A stretch of 13,144 nucleotides of DNA from CAYLJJ01 sp964384025. Its GTDB lineage: Bacteria; Myxococcota_A; Bradymonadia; UBA7976; UBA1532. This document shows, in pieces, positions 1 to 6,051 of this stretch; the stretch's first letter is position 1; every line of letters begins with the position of its first letter. The position numbers were made by a program, and so were the translations under genes. The stretch lies in assembly GCA_964384025.1 (NCBI GenBank), contig CAYLJJ010000134.1:1-13144 (forward strand), read 5' to 3'. The notes under the pieces were generated by a model, which saw nothing but the letters and a program-made list of their open reading frames with translations, was not told where the DNA came from and ran no database searches.

Positions 1-391
1 TTCAGCCCCACCTGCCCACCCTCATAAACCACGGGGTCATAGCGACCTGAGGATGGCCGGAGTATTGGGATAAAGATACTTGAACTTATGTTGAGCAATA
101 GAGAGATTCTGTGGTTCACCGAGGTCCTCCATACCCCCAAAATCGGCCTTAAACCTTGCTTGTCAACGCATCTATTGGGAGGCCTAACCCTCGAAACATG
201 CTGAGTACGGCATCAAATATACTGCCATAAAAAACGGGAATACTACAGCAAATTTCCCATATTATGAGCCTAATAACATAGCGAAAAGTAATTTCGTTTT
301 CAGAAACATTTGATTTGACTAAACAGGACTTTTTTGTTGTTTTTTGACTTTTCTCAGTGTATGATTATTTATTTATTAAACAAATAGGGCA
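1..391. other. Left-edge stretch without a recognisable gene
   Basis: About 390 bases with no convincing coding sequence. The first 70 or so bases are GC-richer, and from about 240 onward the DNA is strongly AT-rich with T-runs. A minus-strand frame is open from 212 off the left edge (about 70 codons, ending in GRYDPVVYEGGQVGL before the edge), but it lacks a good start and I do not recognise it. The right end of the stretch probably holds the promoter of the small gene at 398. Confidence 0.5.
337..365 (+). promoter_or_regulatory. Candidate sigma70-type promoter for the small Cys-rich gene
   Basis: A TATGAT box (360-365, five of six matches to TATAAT) lies 17 bases downstream of TTGTTT (337-342), in AT-rich DNA about 30 bases ahead of the ATG at 398. 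The -35 match is weak (TTG only), and AT-rich sequence produces such matches by chance, so this is a candidate only. Confidence 0.3.
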
Positions 392-397
392 TTGTGT

Positions 398-901
398 ATG
401 GGGCTAAATGGAGATAGTGAAATTCTCATTGCAAAAATACCAATTTGCCAAGATGATCCTGACGGAAAATTTGTTTTGATGTCAGATCCATTTCAGATTA
501 TATCTGAACGCGGAGATTTTTTCTCTACTCAGTTTAACTCAGTCCATAAAGACATTGGATGGTTTAAATCTGATGACATAATGTTTTGTAAATGGATCGA
601 TATTGATCCTTGTCCATGTGATGATGATTGTGATTGTGCTCCGAAAGAAGATTTTCGAGTACTTCGTAAGCTAACTGCTATAGATATATCTTATATGTCA
701 CGTATGCCGCGATGGATACAAGGTGAAGAGGTTCCGGTTTGCTGTGGGTCTTTAATGCTTTTTGTTGGACAGATCGATGATGAGCAGCTCTGCTCCGAAC
801 GACCACAAGATGCTCAAATATGGTGGCATGATATTGCATCTTTCTATGTATTTACCTGTCCTTTTTGCCTGGGTGTCAAGGCGGTTGGGCAACAATATTA
901 G
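398..901 (+). CDS. Small Cys-rich, probably zinc-binding protein of unknown function
   Basis: I do not recognise this 167-residue soluble protein with certainty. It has two cysteine groups that look like metal ligands: an acidic CPCDDDCDC segment (residues 72-80), and a C-terminal half with CC (115-116) followed about 38 residues later by CPFC (154-157), which would make a zinc ribbon. The C-terminal pattern (PRWIQ, VPVCCGSLMLFVGQIDD, FYVFTCPFC) recalls the zinc-bearing relatives of YwqG/DUF1963-like and PDCD2-like proteins, but that is from memory and weak. The ATG at 398 is preferred over the TTG at 392 because AGGG (386-389) lies 8 bases before it and only 2 before the TTG. No signal peptide or membrane segment is visible. 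The gene is much more AT-rich than those from 2500 on, which suggests acquisition by transfer. The next gene faces it on the other strand. Confidence 0.6.
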   Translation: MGLNGDSEILIAKIPICQDDPDGKFVLMSDPFQIISERGDFFSTQFNSVHKDIGWFKSDDIMFCKWIDIDPCPCDDDCDCAPKEDFRVLRKLTAIDISYMSRMPRWIQGEEVPVCCGSLMLFVGQIDDEQLCSERPQDAQIWWHDIASFYVFTCPFCLGVKAVGQQY

Positions 902-970
902 AAATGGTTACGATAGACCTGGTGGGCATGTATTCAGTGAGGCTAGAGGCGTCAAGGAATGCCTGGATAT

Positions 971-1828
971 CTACCCACATTCAGAGTCACACTGACACCA
1001 TGATCCCTGACCTCGGCAGGTGTTACGGCAGCGCTGGCACTCGCTAAGACCTCCCCCACCGCCTCCCGAACCACCGCTTCCAGCCGTAGGGACACGCTGG
1101 CAGCGATCGTCAAACTCTCGGGTGATACAGACCCGTGTGCCGTTGCCCTCTCCCAAAATTGGATATTCCGAGAGGAGACGCGAGAGGCAACAATAGCCGT
1201 TCTCCGCTCCATAGATGGCGTTACAGTCGGCGTCATTGTCACAGTTATAATCGCAGGTGGGATGATAGATATGCTCCCCATTGAAGATGTGATCATAACA
1301 GGTGGAGAGGGCTCCAGAGCGGTGAGAGCAGCAATCTTGAGTATCCTGGCACTCGCTGGGGCTCCAGTCACAGGCCTCTCCATAGCCATCCACCGTCTCA
1401 TAGACCCGAGGGCGGCAGCTTGAGTCCTCGGAGCAGTGTGGGGGGGCATCTTCGCAAACAAGGCAGTGACGCTGCTCTGCCCAACGTTCTCCAAACTCTC
1501 CTGGGCAGGCCTGGGGTTGGCAGGGCACCAGACATTGGGTCTCCGAGGCAAGTCGACCATTCTTGTTGCTACAGATCAGCCCCACCGCTTCACACTCTGC
1601 GGCTGATACGCAAGACCTCTTCAAGCCGCCCGCAGCCCAACTCTCGGAACAGCGCTGCACCTCCCCTGCCCAGTTGGTCTTGACCGTGGGTTCTGCTTGA
1701 AAATCTCGGCTACAGGGCTGCTCAATCAAGCTGAGTTCCTCTACGCCTCCATCAAGCCCTCCTGAACCGCCACCTCCAATACAAGCTGTTGTGAGGGCTA
1801 CGCTTAGAACAAAGGTGGAAGACTTCAT
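971..1828 (-). CDS. Cysteine-rich secreted lipoprotein, function unknown
   Basis: This is a 285-residue protein with a short type II signal peptide: a hydrophobic stretch at residues 5-15 leads into LTTAC, with the lipidated cysteine at position 16 (the -3 residue is Thr rather than the usual Leu). A Gly/Ser-rich tether follows (IGGGGSGG). The rest is extremely Cys-rich, with 31 cysteines in all, 30 beyond the lipid anchor, an even number that fits extensive disulfide bonding outside the cytoplasm. A second Gly/Ser linker (about residues 256-266) separates a compact C-terminal module with six cysteines in the last 23 residues. Such proteins with Cys-rich repeats and glycine linkers are frequent in Myxococcota and Bradymonadota surface lipoproteins; the ligand or role cannot be told from the sequence. 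A GGGGGAT stretch lies a few bases before the ATG at 1828. The gene converges on the AT-rich gene to its left and has no visible operon partner. Confidence 0.7.
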   Translation of the reverse strand: MKSSTFVLSVALTTACIGGGGSGGLDGGVEELSLIEQPCSRDFQAEPTVKTNWAGEVQRCSESWAAGGLKRSCVSAAECEAVGLICSNKNGRLASETQCLVPCQPQACPGEFGERWAEQRHCLVCEDAPPHCSEDSSCRPRVYETVDGYGEACDWSPSECQDTQDCCSHRSGALSTCYDHIFNGEHIYHPTCDYNCDNDADCNAIYGAENGYCCLSRLLSEYPILGEGNGTRVCITREFDDRCQRVPTAGSGGSGGGGGGLSECQRCRNTCRGQGSWCQCDSECG

Positions 1829-1876
1829 TTAGGATCCCCCGTTTTCATAGAGAGCTGCTGTTCAGGCTCCACAGAA

Positions 1877-1905
1877 AGCATAGAGCCTCTAAGATGCTCC
1901 AACAA
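1877..1905 (-). promoter_or_regulatory. Candidate promoter of the lipoprotein gene
   Basis: On the minus strand TTGTTG (1905-1900) and TATGCT (1882-1877) are separated by 17 bases and lie about 50 bases ahead of the lipoprotein ATG at 1828. Matches are 3/6 and 4/6 to the sigma70 consensus, so support is modest and rests mostly on spacing and position. Confidence 0.25.
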
Positions 1906-1912
1906 ATTCTAG

Positions 1913-2158
1913 CTTGGGCACAGTTCAGGCATCACCTTGCAGCGCGAAAACGCGCTCGTCTGCGAGCGGTACTCTCGACACTATACAGCTCAGCAACCAG
2001 AGCATGAAAGCGCCGTTGAAGCGTTCCAGGGCTTATCAAGCGTGGCCGAAAAGTTCGATAAAGGGCCTGGGTCAAATACTCTTGATTTTCCGGATCTCGG
2101 CGATCACTTTCTTGATGGGCTTAAAATCAAATTTGACTGGACGGAGGAGGAGAAATAA
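1913..2158 (+). pseudogene. Possible coding remnant without a normal start
   Basis: A plus-strand frame is open from just after a TAG at 1910 to the TAA at 2156-2158. From residue QREN (1940) on it reads like real protein, with a balanced composition and an acidic, aromatic C-terminus (DFPDLGDHFLDGLKIKFDW, then TEEEK). There is no ATG and no clear ribosome binding site; the only starts are TTG codons such as 1937. This pattern fits the 3' end of a gene that lost its 5' part, or a chance open frame in moderately GC-rich DNA. I recognise no family. A T-run follows at 2165-2171, but I see no hairpin before it. Confidence 0.25.
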
Positions 2159-2413
2159 CCCTGTGTTTTTTTAGAGTTTCAACAAGGTTCTCTTTGGTGA
2201 ATATCTTCATAGGCTCTCAATAGCCTCCAGCAATCTGTCCGTCGAGCAGGAAAAAGGAGAAGAGGTTCAGGCCTTGAATCCACACACCTGAGCACTGGAG
2301 TCTCTTGAGTTCCAGAGCCTAAAATCAGAAGCAGCTCCCATAATGACTCCTCATTTGCATGAGCTGAGCCTTGGTTGGCTGTTCCTGTTCTTTCATGCTT
2401 GGCCCCACTCCCC

Positions 2414-2442
2414 TTGATCAGGAGAGAGGGATCGGCTAAAAG
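2414..2442 (+). promoter_or_regulatory. Candidate promoter of rplM-rpsI
   Basis: TTGATC (2414-2419) and TAAAAG (2437-2442) are 17 bases apart, each with four of six consensus matches, and lie about 60 bases before the rplM ATG. Transcription would begin near 2449, inside the hairpin-forming leader. No better pair was seen in the 300 bases upstream, but the match is only moderate. Confidence 0.35.
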
Positions 2443-2444
2443 AC

Positions 2445-2480
2445 GGCGCCGTTCTCTGAGCGCCTTGCTGTCCTGGCGCT
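2445..2480 (+). promoter_or_regulatory. rplM leader with two competing hairpins
   Basis: The segment GCGCC at 2460-2464 can pair either with GGCGC at 2445-2449 (loop of 10) or with GGCGC at 2475-2479 (loop of 10, extendable by an A-T pair at 2459/2480). The two hairpins are mutually exclusive, and the second ends 11 bases before the AGGA ribosome binding site at 2491-2494. If transcription starts near 2449, only the second hairpin would be in the RNA; an upstream start would allow both. In E. coli the rplM-rpsI operon is known to be repressed by L13, so a leader structure here is plausible as its target. That function is inference. Confidence 0.35.
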
Positions 2481-2503
2481 GAATGTACTGAGGAATTATT
2501 GAG

Positions 2504-2962
2504 ATGAAGACGCGCTCCACACCCGTGGCTGAAGCCATCGCCGACTCCAAGTGGTGGGTGGTGGATCTGGAAGGCCAGACCCTGGGCCGGGCGGCGACAC
2601 GCATCGCTCACGTTCTGCGTGGCAAGCATAAGCCAACCTTCACCCCCCACATCAACGATGGTGACTTTGTCGTCGTTATCAACGCTGAGAAGGTTCACCT
2701 CTCAGGCCGCAAGCTAGAGCAGAAGATCTACTATCACCACACCGGCTATGTCGGTGGAGTGAAGCAGATCAACGCTGAGAAGCTGCTCGCAACGAAGCCT
2801 GAGGAGGTCCTGCGCCACGCTGTCAAGGGGATGCTGCCTCGTGGCCCCTTAGGTCGGGCTCAGCTCCGCAAGCTTAAGATCTTCACAGGCCCTAAGCATG
2901 CCCATGCTGCTCAGGCCCCTGAGGTTCTTAACCTTTCGACCCTCCTGTCTCACTCTGCTTGA
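2504..2962 (+). CDS. rplM: 50S ribosomal protein L13 (uL13)
   Basis: L13 is an early-assembling large-subunit protein that binds 23S rRNA. The 152-residue product matches the family along its whole length: WWVVDLEGQTLGRAATRIA at residues 17-35, the YYHHTGYVGG motif around residue 80, and the signature GMLPRGPLGR around residues 109-118. It is about 10 residues longer than the E. coli protein (142), mostly at the N-terminus. The ATG at 2504 is preceded by AGGA (2491-2494) at 9 bases spacing. It is followed after about 100 bases by rpsI, the usual pairing in bacteria, and the two are probably one operon. Confidence 0.97.
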   Translation: MKTRSTPVAEAIADSKWWVVDLEGQTLGRAATRIAHVLRGKHKPTFTPHINDGDFVVVINAEKVHLSGRKLEQKIYYHHTGYVGGVKQINAEKLLATKPEEVLRHAVKGMLPRGPLGRAQLRKLKIFTGPKHAHAAQAPEVLNLSTLLSHSA

Positions 2963-3063
2963 GACCTTGTTTTTGACTTTTTCTGCGCGCGCTTCTTTTG
3001 GACAACCGCCCGAGAGGGTTCAAATCGACTTGGATCGGGCGCGCACAGCATCTGGAGAGAGAT

Positions 3064-3462
3064 ATGTTCCAACAACCTGAGCAGTGGATCGCGACTGGAC
3101 GCCGAAAGTCCTCGACCGCTCGAATCTACCTTCGCCTGGGGACCGGTCAGATCACGGTCAACGGTCGAACCTTCAACGATTACTTCCCTCGGCCCACAGG
3201 TCGAGAGCAGATCGTCGAGCCTCTCCGTGTCACGGAGACCGAGGATCAGTTTGATATCGTGGTCAATGTTCGCGGCGGCGGGATGACCGGTCAGGCCGGG
3301 GCGGTGCGTCATGGCATCACCCGCGCCCTTATGTATTATGAGCCTGATTTTAGGCCCATACTTAAGAAGGCGGGCTTCATCACCCGCGATGCTCGTGAAG
3401 TGGAGCGTAAGAAGTACGGACAGCCTGGAGCACGTAAGCGCTTCCAGTTCAGCAAGCGTTAA
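3064..3462 (+). CDS. rpsI: 30S ribosomal protein S9 (uS9)
   Basis: S9 sits in the head of the small subunit, and its C-terminal tail reaches the P-site tRNA. The product of 132 residues from the ATG at 3064 shows TGRRKSSTARIYL near the N-terminus, GGGMTGQAGAVRHGITRAL in the centre and the invariant C-terminal tail KKYGQPGARKRFQFSKR ending in Lys-Arg. A longer reading from a TTG at 2998 is open, but the ATG is chosen because GGAG (3054-3057) lies 6 bases before it and because 132 residues fits the usual length of about 130. It follows rplM by 101 bases with no terminator evident between them. Confidence 0.97.
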   Translation: MFQQPEQWIATGRRKSSTARIYLRLGTGQITVNGRTFNDYFPRPTGREQIVEPLRVTETEDQFDIVVNVRGGGMTGQAGAVRHGITRALMYYEPDFRPILKKAGFITRDAREVERKKYGQPGARKRFQFSKR

Positions 3463-3464
3463 TC

Positions 3465-3492
3465 GAACCCCTTCAAGGCTTGGGTTCCTTTT
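3465..3492 (+). terminator. Weak hairpin after rpsI
   Basis: GAACCC (3465-3470) and GGGTTC (3482-3487) form a perfect 6-bp stem with an 11-base loop directly after the rpsI stop, followed by CTTTT. The stem is short and the T-run brief, so it would be at best a partial terminator ahead of fxsA. Confidence 0.35.
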
Positions 3493-3540
3493 CGTTCTCC
3501 ACTTCCAAAAAGGACAAACCAAGCCTCAAGGACAACACGA

Positions 3541-3933
3541 ATGTGTGGTCCCATCCTCTTTCTGCTCTTTACGCTGCCCGCCCTGGAGCTGATACTGCTC
3601 TTTCAACTGGGAGCACAGATCGGCTTCTTTCCGACGGTGATCCTGATCACCCTAACTGCTGGGTTGGGGGCTCAAGCTGCGCGGGGTCAGGGACGAGAGG
3701 TCCTCCTGCGCCTACGCGATGGGGTCCTGCCTGCGCGCCTTGAGATCCTAGATGGTCCCCTGCTGCTCCTCGCGGCTCTGCTCCTGATTTTCCCAGGCTT
3801 TATCAGCGATTTTCTGGGAGCACTCCTCTTGATCCCCCCGCTGCGTCGTCTCTTCGCAGGTTATCTGATCGAGCGCTTTGGAAGCGGTCCTGGAGGGCCT
3901 GGAGTGATCGTGATCAGGCGACCTCAGCTCTGA
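3541..3933 (+). CDS. fxsA: FxsA family inner-membrane protein
   Basis: This is a 130-residue integral membrane protein of the FxsA family, named for E. coli FxsA, whose overproduction relieves exclusion of phage T7 by the F plasmid; the cellular function is not established. Visible features are a first hydrophobic segment (residues 4-22, with LPALELILLFQLG typical of the family), a second (27-45), a polar stretch (46-68) including RDGVLPARLEILDG, and a hydrophobic hairpin (70-99) with LLIFPGFISDFLGALLLIPPLR, the most conserved block of the family. The ATG at 3541 has AAGGA (3528-3532) at 8 bases spacing. The C-terminal cytoplasmic tail is short. It lies between the ribosomal operon and hflX, with only 51 bases before hflX and no terminator there, so the two are probably cotranscribed. 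Confidence 0.9.
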   Translation: MCGPILFLLFTLPALELILLFQLGAQIGFFPTVILITLTAGLGAQAARGQGREVLLRLRDGVLPARLEILDGPLLLLAALLLIFPGFISDFLGALLLIPPLRRLFAGYLIERFGSGPGGPGVIVIRRPQL

Positions 3934-3984
3934 AGCCACTCTAAAGAGCGATCAACAAAATTCCAAAAAAGCCAAAGGAACCCC

Positions 3985-5652
3985 ATGAAAGTTCATGGTC
4001 ACCTTCAGGGTCTTAAGCCCAGCCAGAGAGAGCGCCTCTCCAAGCTCTACAACCGTAAGGTCCCCAGGCAGCAGATCATCAGCCCCTCTCTCGCTCAGAG
4101 CCTCTGTGAGATCTCTGCTGAGATCAGCCGCCAAGTGGGCGTGACTCTGGACCGCCGGGGGCGAGTCCGCCATGTCATCGTAGGAGATGCCAACCAGCTC
4201 TTTATCCCCGATTTGGGGCGCAGTCGTGGAGGGCGCAGCCGCTTCCGTGGCGTTCGCCTGATCCACACCCACCTACGCAATGAGCCCCTCAGTGAGGAGG
4301 ACTTCACCGATCTTGTGCGTCTACGCCTCGACCTCATGGTCGCCATCGGGCTGCGTGATGGTCGTCCAGGGAAGCTCTATCACAGCCATGTTCAACCCGA
4401 TACCCGTGGGCAGCCCTACTCCGAACCGGTAGAGAGCAGCCTCGCTACAGAGCAGCTCGACTTCTTCAACTTTATTGAGGCTCTTGAGGAGGAGTTCAGC
4501 CGCCGCACTGTAGGGGCGTTGGAGACTGAGGGGCAACTGCGCGCCTTAGCGATCCATGTGAGCCTCAGCAACCGTCTCGATCCTCAGGCCAGCTTAAGAG
4601 AGTTGGCTGAGTTGGGGCGCACCGCTGAGGTGATCATCGTTGATGCTGTGGTTCAGCACCGCAAAAAGTATGATTCCAGATATGTGATGGGCTCAGGCAA
4701 GCTCCACGAGGTGTTGGCCTTGAGCCTACAGCTTGATTGCGATCTGCTGATCTTTGATCAGGATCTGAGCCCCAATCAGCTGCGCTCTATCGCCGATCTC
4801 ACCGATCTCAACGTCATCGATCGCAGCCAGCTCATCCTGGATATCTTTGCTCGCCGTGCACACACTCGTGAGGGGAAATTGGCGGTGGAGCTGGCTCAGC
4901 TTAAATATCGTCTGCCTCGCTTGGCTCAGCGGGGAGGTACTGCCCTCTCTCGCTTGATGGGAGGGATCGGCGGTCGCGGGCCGGGAGAGAGCAAGCTGGA
5001 GATCGATCGACGCCGGGCACGAGACCGCATCCATCAGCTGGAGCGGCAGCTGGATAAGACAGAGATGCAGCGCCAAAACCGCAGGAAGCGGCGACAGCGG
5101 CGAGGCGTTCCTATCGTCGCTGTGCTGGGCTACACCAACGCAGGCAAGAGCACGCTCTTTAACGCCCTGACGCAGAGCGATGTCCTCACCGAGGATAAGC
5201 TTTTTGCCACCCTGGATGTCAGCTCACGCCGTATGCGTTTCCCCAAAGATCGAGAGCTGGTGATCACCGATACTGTAGGCTTTATCCGCAATCTGCCCAA
5301 GGATCTGGTGCAGGCATTTCAAGCTACCCTAGAGGAGTTGCATGAGGCTAATCTCCTGCTGCATATCGTGGATATCTCCGATCCCCGCATGGAGGAGCAG
5401 ATCCTCTCTGTCGAACAGATTCTGAGAGAGATGGATCTTCAAGACCGCGCGCGTATAATGGTTTTCAATAAGTGCGATCTGCTGGAACCTGAGATGGTTG
5501 AAAACCTCTGTGGCCTTCATGAAGCCTTTGGGGTCTCTGCTCTTAAACGTTCCAGTACCCGCGCACTTATGTTGGCGCTGGAGGCCCGGCTCTGGAGAGA
5601 GAGTCGTCAAGTCCACACAGAGATGAAAGGAGGAGAGGAACCCTATGCTTAG
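3985..5652 (+). CDS. hflX: Ribosome-associated GTPase HflX, long form with N-terminal extension
   Basis: HflX is a translational GTPase that binds the 50S subunit and splits stalled or heat-damaged ribosomes. The product has 555 residues, well above the roughly 430 of E. coli HflX, because of an N-terminal extension of about 185 residues. The canonical HflX N-domain begins around LRALAIHVSLS and includes the glycine-rich linker GGIGGRGPGESKLEIDRR. A basic coiled-coil region follows (about 340-375). The G domain then shows G1 GYTNAGKS (382-389), G3 DTVGF (429-433) and G4 NKCD (495-498). The extension contains HTHLRNEPLSEED (94-106), discussed as a finding. The ATG at 3985 has AAGGA upstream at about 6 bases. 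The protein ends with a short polar tail. It lies downstream of fxsA and upstream of an RbfA-like gene, a ribosome-maintenance setting. Extended HflX forms occur in several deep bacterial lineages. Confidence 0.96.
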   Translation: MKVHGHLQGLKPSQRERLSKLYNRKVPRQQIISPSLAQSLCEISAEISRQVGVTLDRRGRVRHVIVGDANQLFIPDLGRSRGGRSRFRGVRLIHTHLRNEPLSEEDFTDLVRLRLDLMVAIGLRDGRPGKLYHSHVQPDTRGQPYSEPVESSLATEQLDFFNFIEALEEEFSRRTVGALETEGQLRALAIHVSLSNRLDPQASLRELAELGRTAEVIIVDAVVQHRKKYDSRYVMGSGKLHEVLALSLQLDCDLLIFDQDLSPNQLRSIADLTDLNVIDRSQLILDIFARRAHTREGKLAVELAQLKYRLPRLAQRGGTALSRLMGGIGGRGPGESKLEIDRRRARDRIHQLERQLDKTEMQRQNRRKRRQRRGVPIVAVLGYTNAGKSTLFNALTQSDVLTEDKLFATLDVSSRRMRFPKDRELVITDTVGFIRNLPKDLVQAFQATLEELHEANLLLHIVDISDPRMEEQILSVEQILREMDLQDRARIMVFNKCDLLEPEMVENLCGLHEAFGVSALKRSSTRALMLALEARLWRESRQVHTEMKGGEEPYA

Positions 5653-5717
5653 AGTCAAGAGAATGAGAACCCTCTTTAAAACAGATTCATGCTCTATTCA
5701 GTGGAGCTTTCAAATAT

Positions 5718-5747
5718 AGCCTCATCGACGAGAAGTTGGATGAGGTT
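5718..5747 (+). promoter_or_regulatory. Hairpin just before the RbfA-like gene
   Basis: CCTCATC (5720-5726) and GATGAGG (5739-5745) form a perfect 7-bp stem around a 12-base loop, extendable by a G-T and an A-T pair. The base of the stem ends only 1-3 bases before the AAGGA ribosome binding site (5749-5753) of the next gene. There is no T-run that would make it a standard terminator. It could modulate translation or protect the message; this is inference from position. Confidence 0.35.
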
Positions 5748-5758
5748 CAAGGATAAAA

Positions 5759-6034
5759 TTGTCTAAGAACGCCTCTTTTCAACGCAAAGCTTTACAACTC
5801 TCTCGACAGGTTCAGGAGACCTTGGAGTTGGCGCTTAGCGCCGCTTCAGATCCTCAACTTCAAGAGGTCCAAATCATCTCGGTCGAGCCTATCTCTGGAG
5901 CCAGTCACCTACGGGTCCTGGTCTCTGGAGCTGAGGCAGAGAGTCTAAACGGCGCTAAGGGCTGGCTTCGTAGCCAAGTCGCCTCCGCCATCAATCGCAG
6001 AAAGACCCCCTTTTTAGAGTGGGTGTTGCTCTAG
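5759..6034 (+). CDS. rbfA: Short RbfA-like ribosome-binding factor
   Basis: RbfA binds the 30S subunit and helps mature the 16S rRNA 5' end. The 91-residue product keeps the family pattern: an N-terminal helix (QRKALQLSRQVQETLELALS, residues 8-27), the strand segment DPQLQEVQIISVEPISGASHLRVLV, a second helix with LNGAKGWLRSQVASAINRR and the C-terminal strand TPFLEWVLL. This fits the single type II KH-fold of RbfA. It is shorter than E. coli RbfA (133), lacking a C-terminal tail, and resembles the divergent RbfA-like proteins of myxobacteria and planctomycetes. The start is TTG at 5759, chosen because AAGGA (5749-5753) lies 5 bases before it and no in-frame ATG or GTG fits. It follows hflX by about 106 bases and converges on scoB with 17 bases between the stops. 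Whether it is the sole RbfA of the genome cannot be told here. Confidence 0.75.
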   Translation: MSKNASFQRKALQLSRQVQETLELALSAASDPQLQEVQIISVEPISGASHLRVLVSGAEAESLNGAKGWLRSQVASAINRRKTPFLEWVLL

Positions 6035-6051
6035 CAGCCAGGACAGGAGTC

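Larger units (their letters stand above)
1829..2503. other. Intergenic region between the lipoprotein gene and rplM
   Basis: Roughly 670 bases with no intact gene I can support. It holds the candidate lipoprotein promoter (1877-1905), the possible coding remnant (1913-2158), a stretch from about 2172 to 2410 in which I see nothing specific, and then the rplM promoter candidate and leader hairpins (2414-2480). The long minus-strand open frames crossing 2179-2698 overlap rplM and have no family resemblance. Confidence 0.5.

Noticed and set aside
1..212. Minus-strand frame open off the left edge
   Set aside because: About 70 codons with no start codon of quality and no recognised family; length is compatible with chance. 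Kept only as a remark.
952..1560. 202-residue minus-strand open frame
   Set aside because: It lies inside the lipoprotein gene in another frame, has low-complexity Ser/Thr/Ala composition and no family features; the Cys-rich frame with a signal peptide is the better reading.
2179..2698. Minus-strand open frames over the rplM leader and 5' end
   Set aside because: They overlap a certain ribosomal protein gene, have no recognisable motifs and no ribosome binding sites of note.
2998..3063. Upstream TTG start for rpsI adding 22 residues
   Set aside because: The ATG at 3064 has a well-placed GGAG and gives the standard S9 length; the added residues are not family-like.
2950..3522. 190-residue minus-strand open frame across rpsI
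   Set aside because: Antisense to S9 along nearly its whole length; an effect of codon bias in a GC-rich gene.
3934..3984. Terminator between fxsA and hflX
   Set aside because: Only a four-base CTCT/AGAG pairing with no T-run is present; readthrough is more likely.
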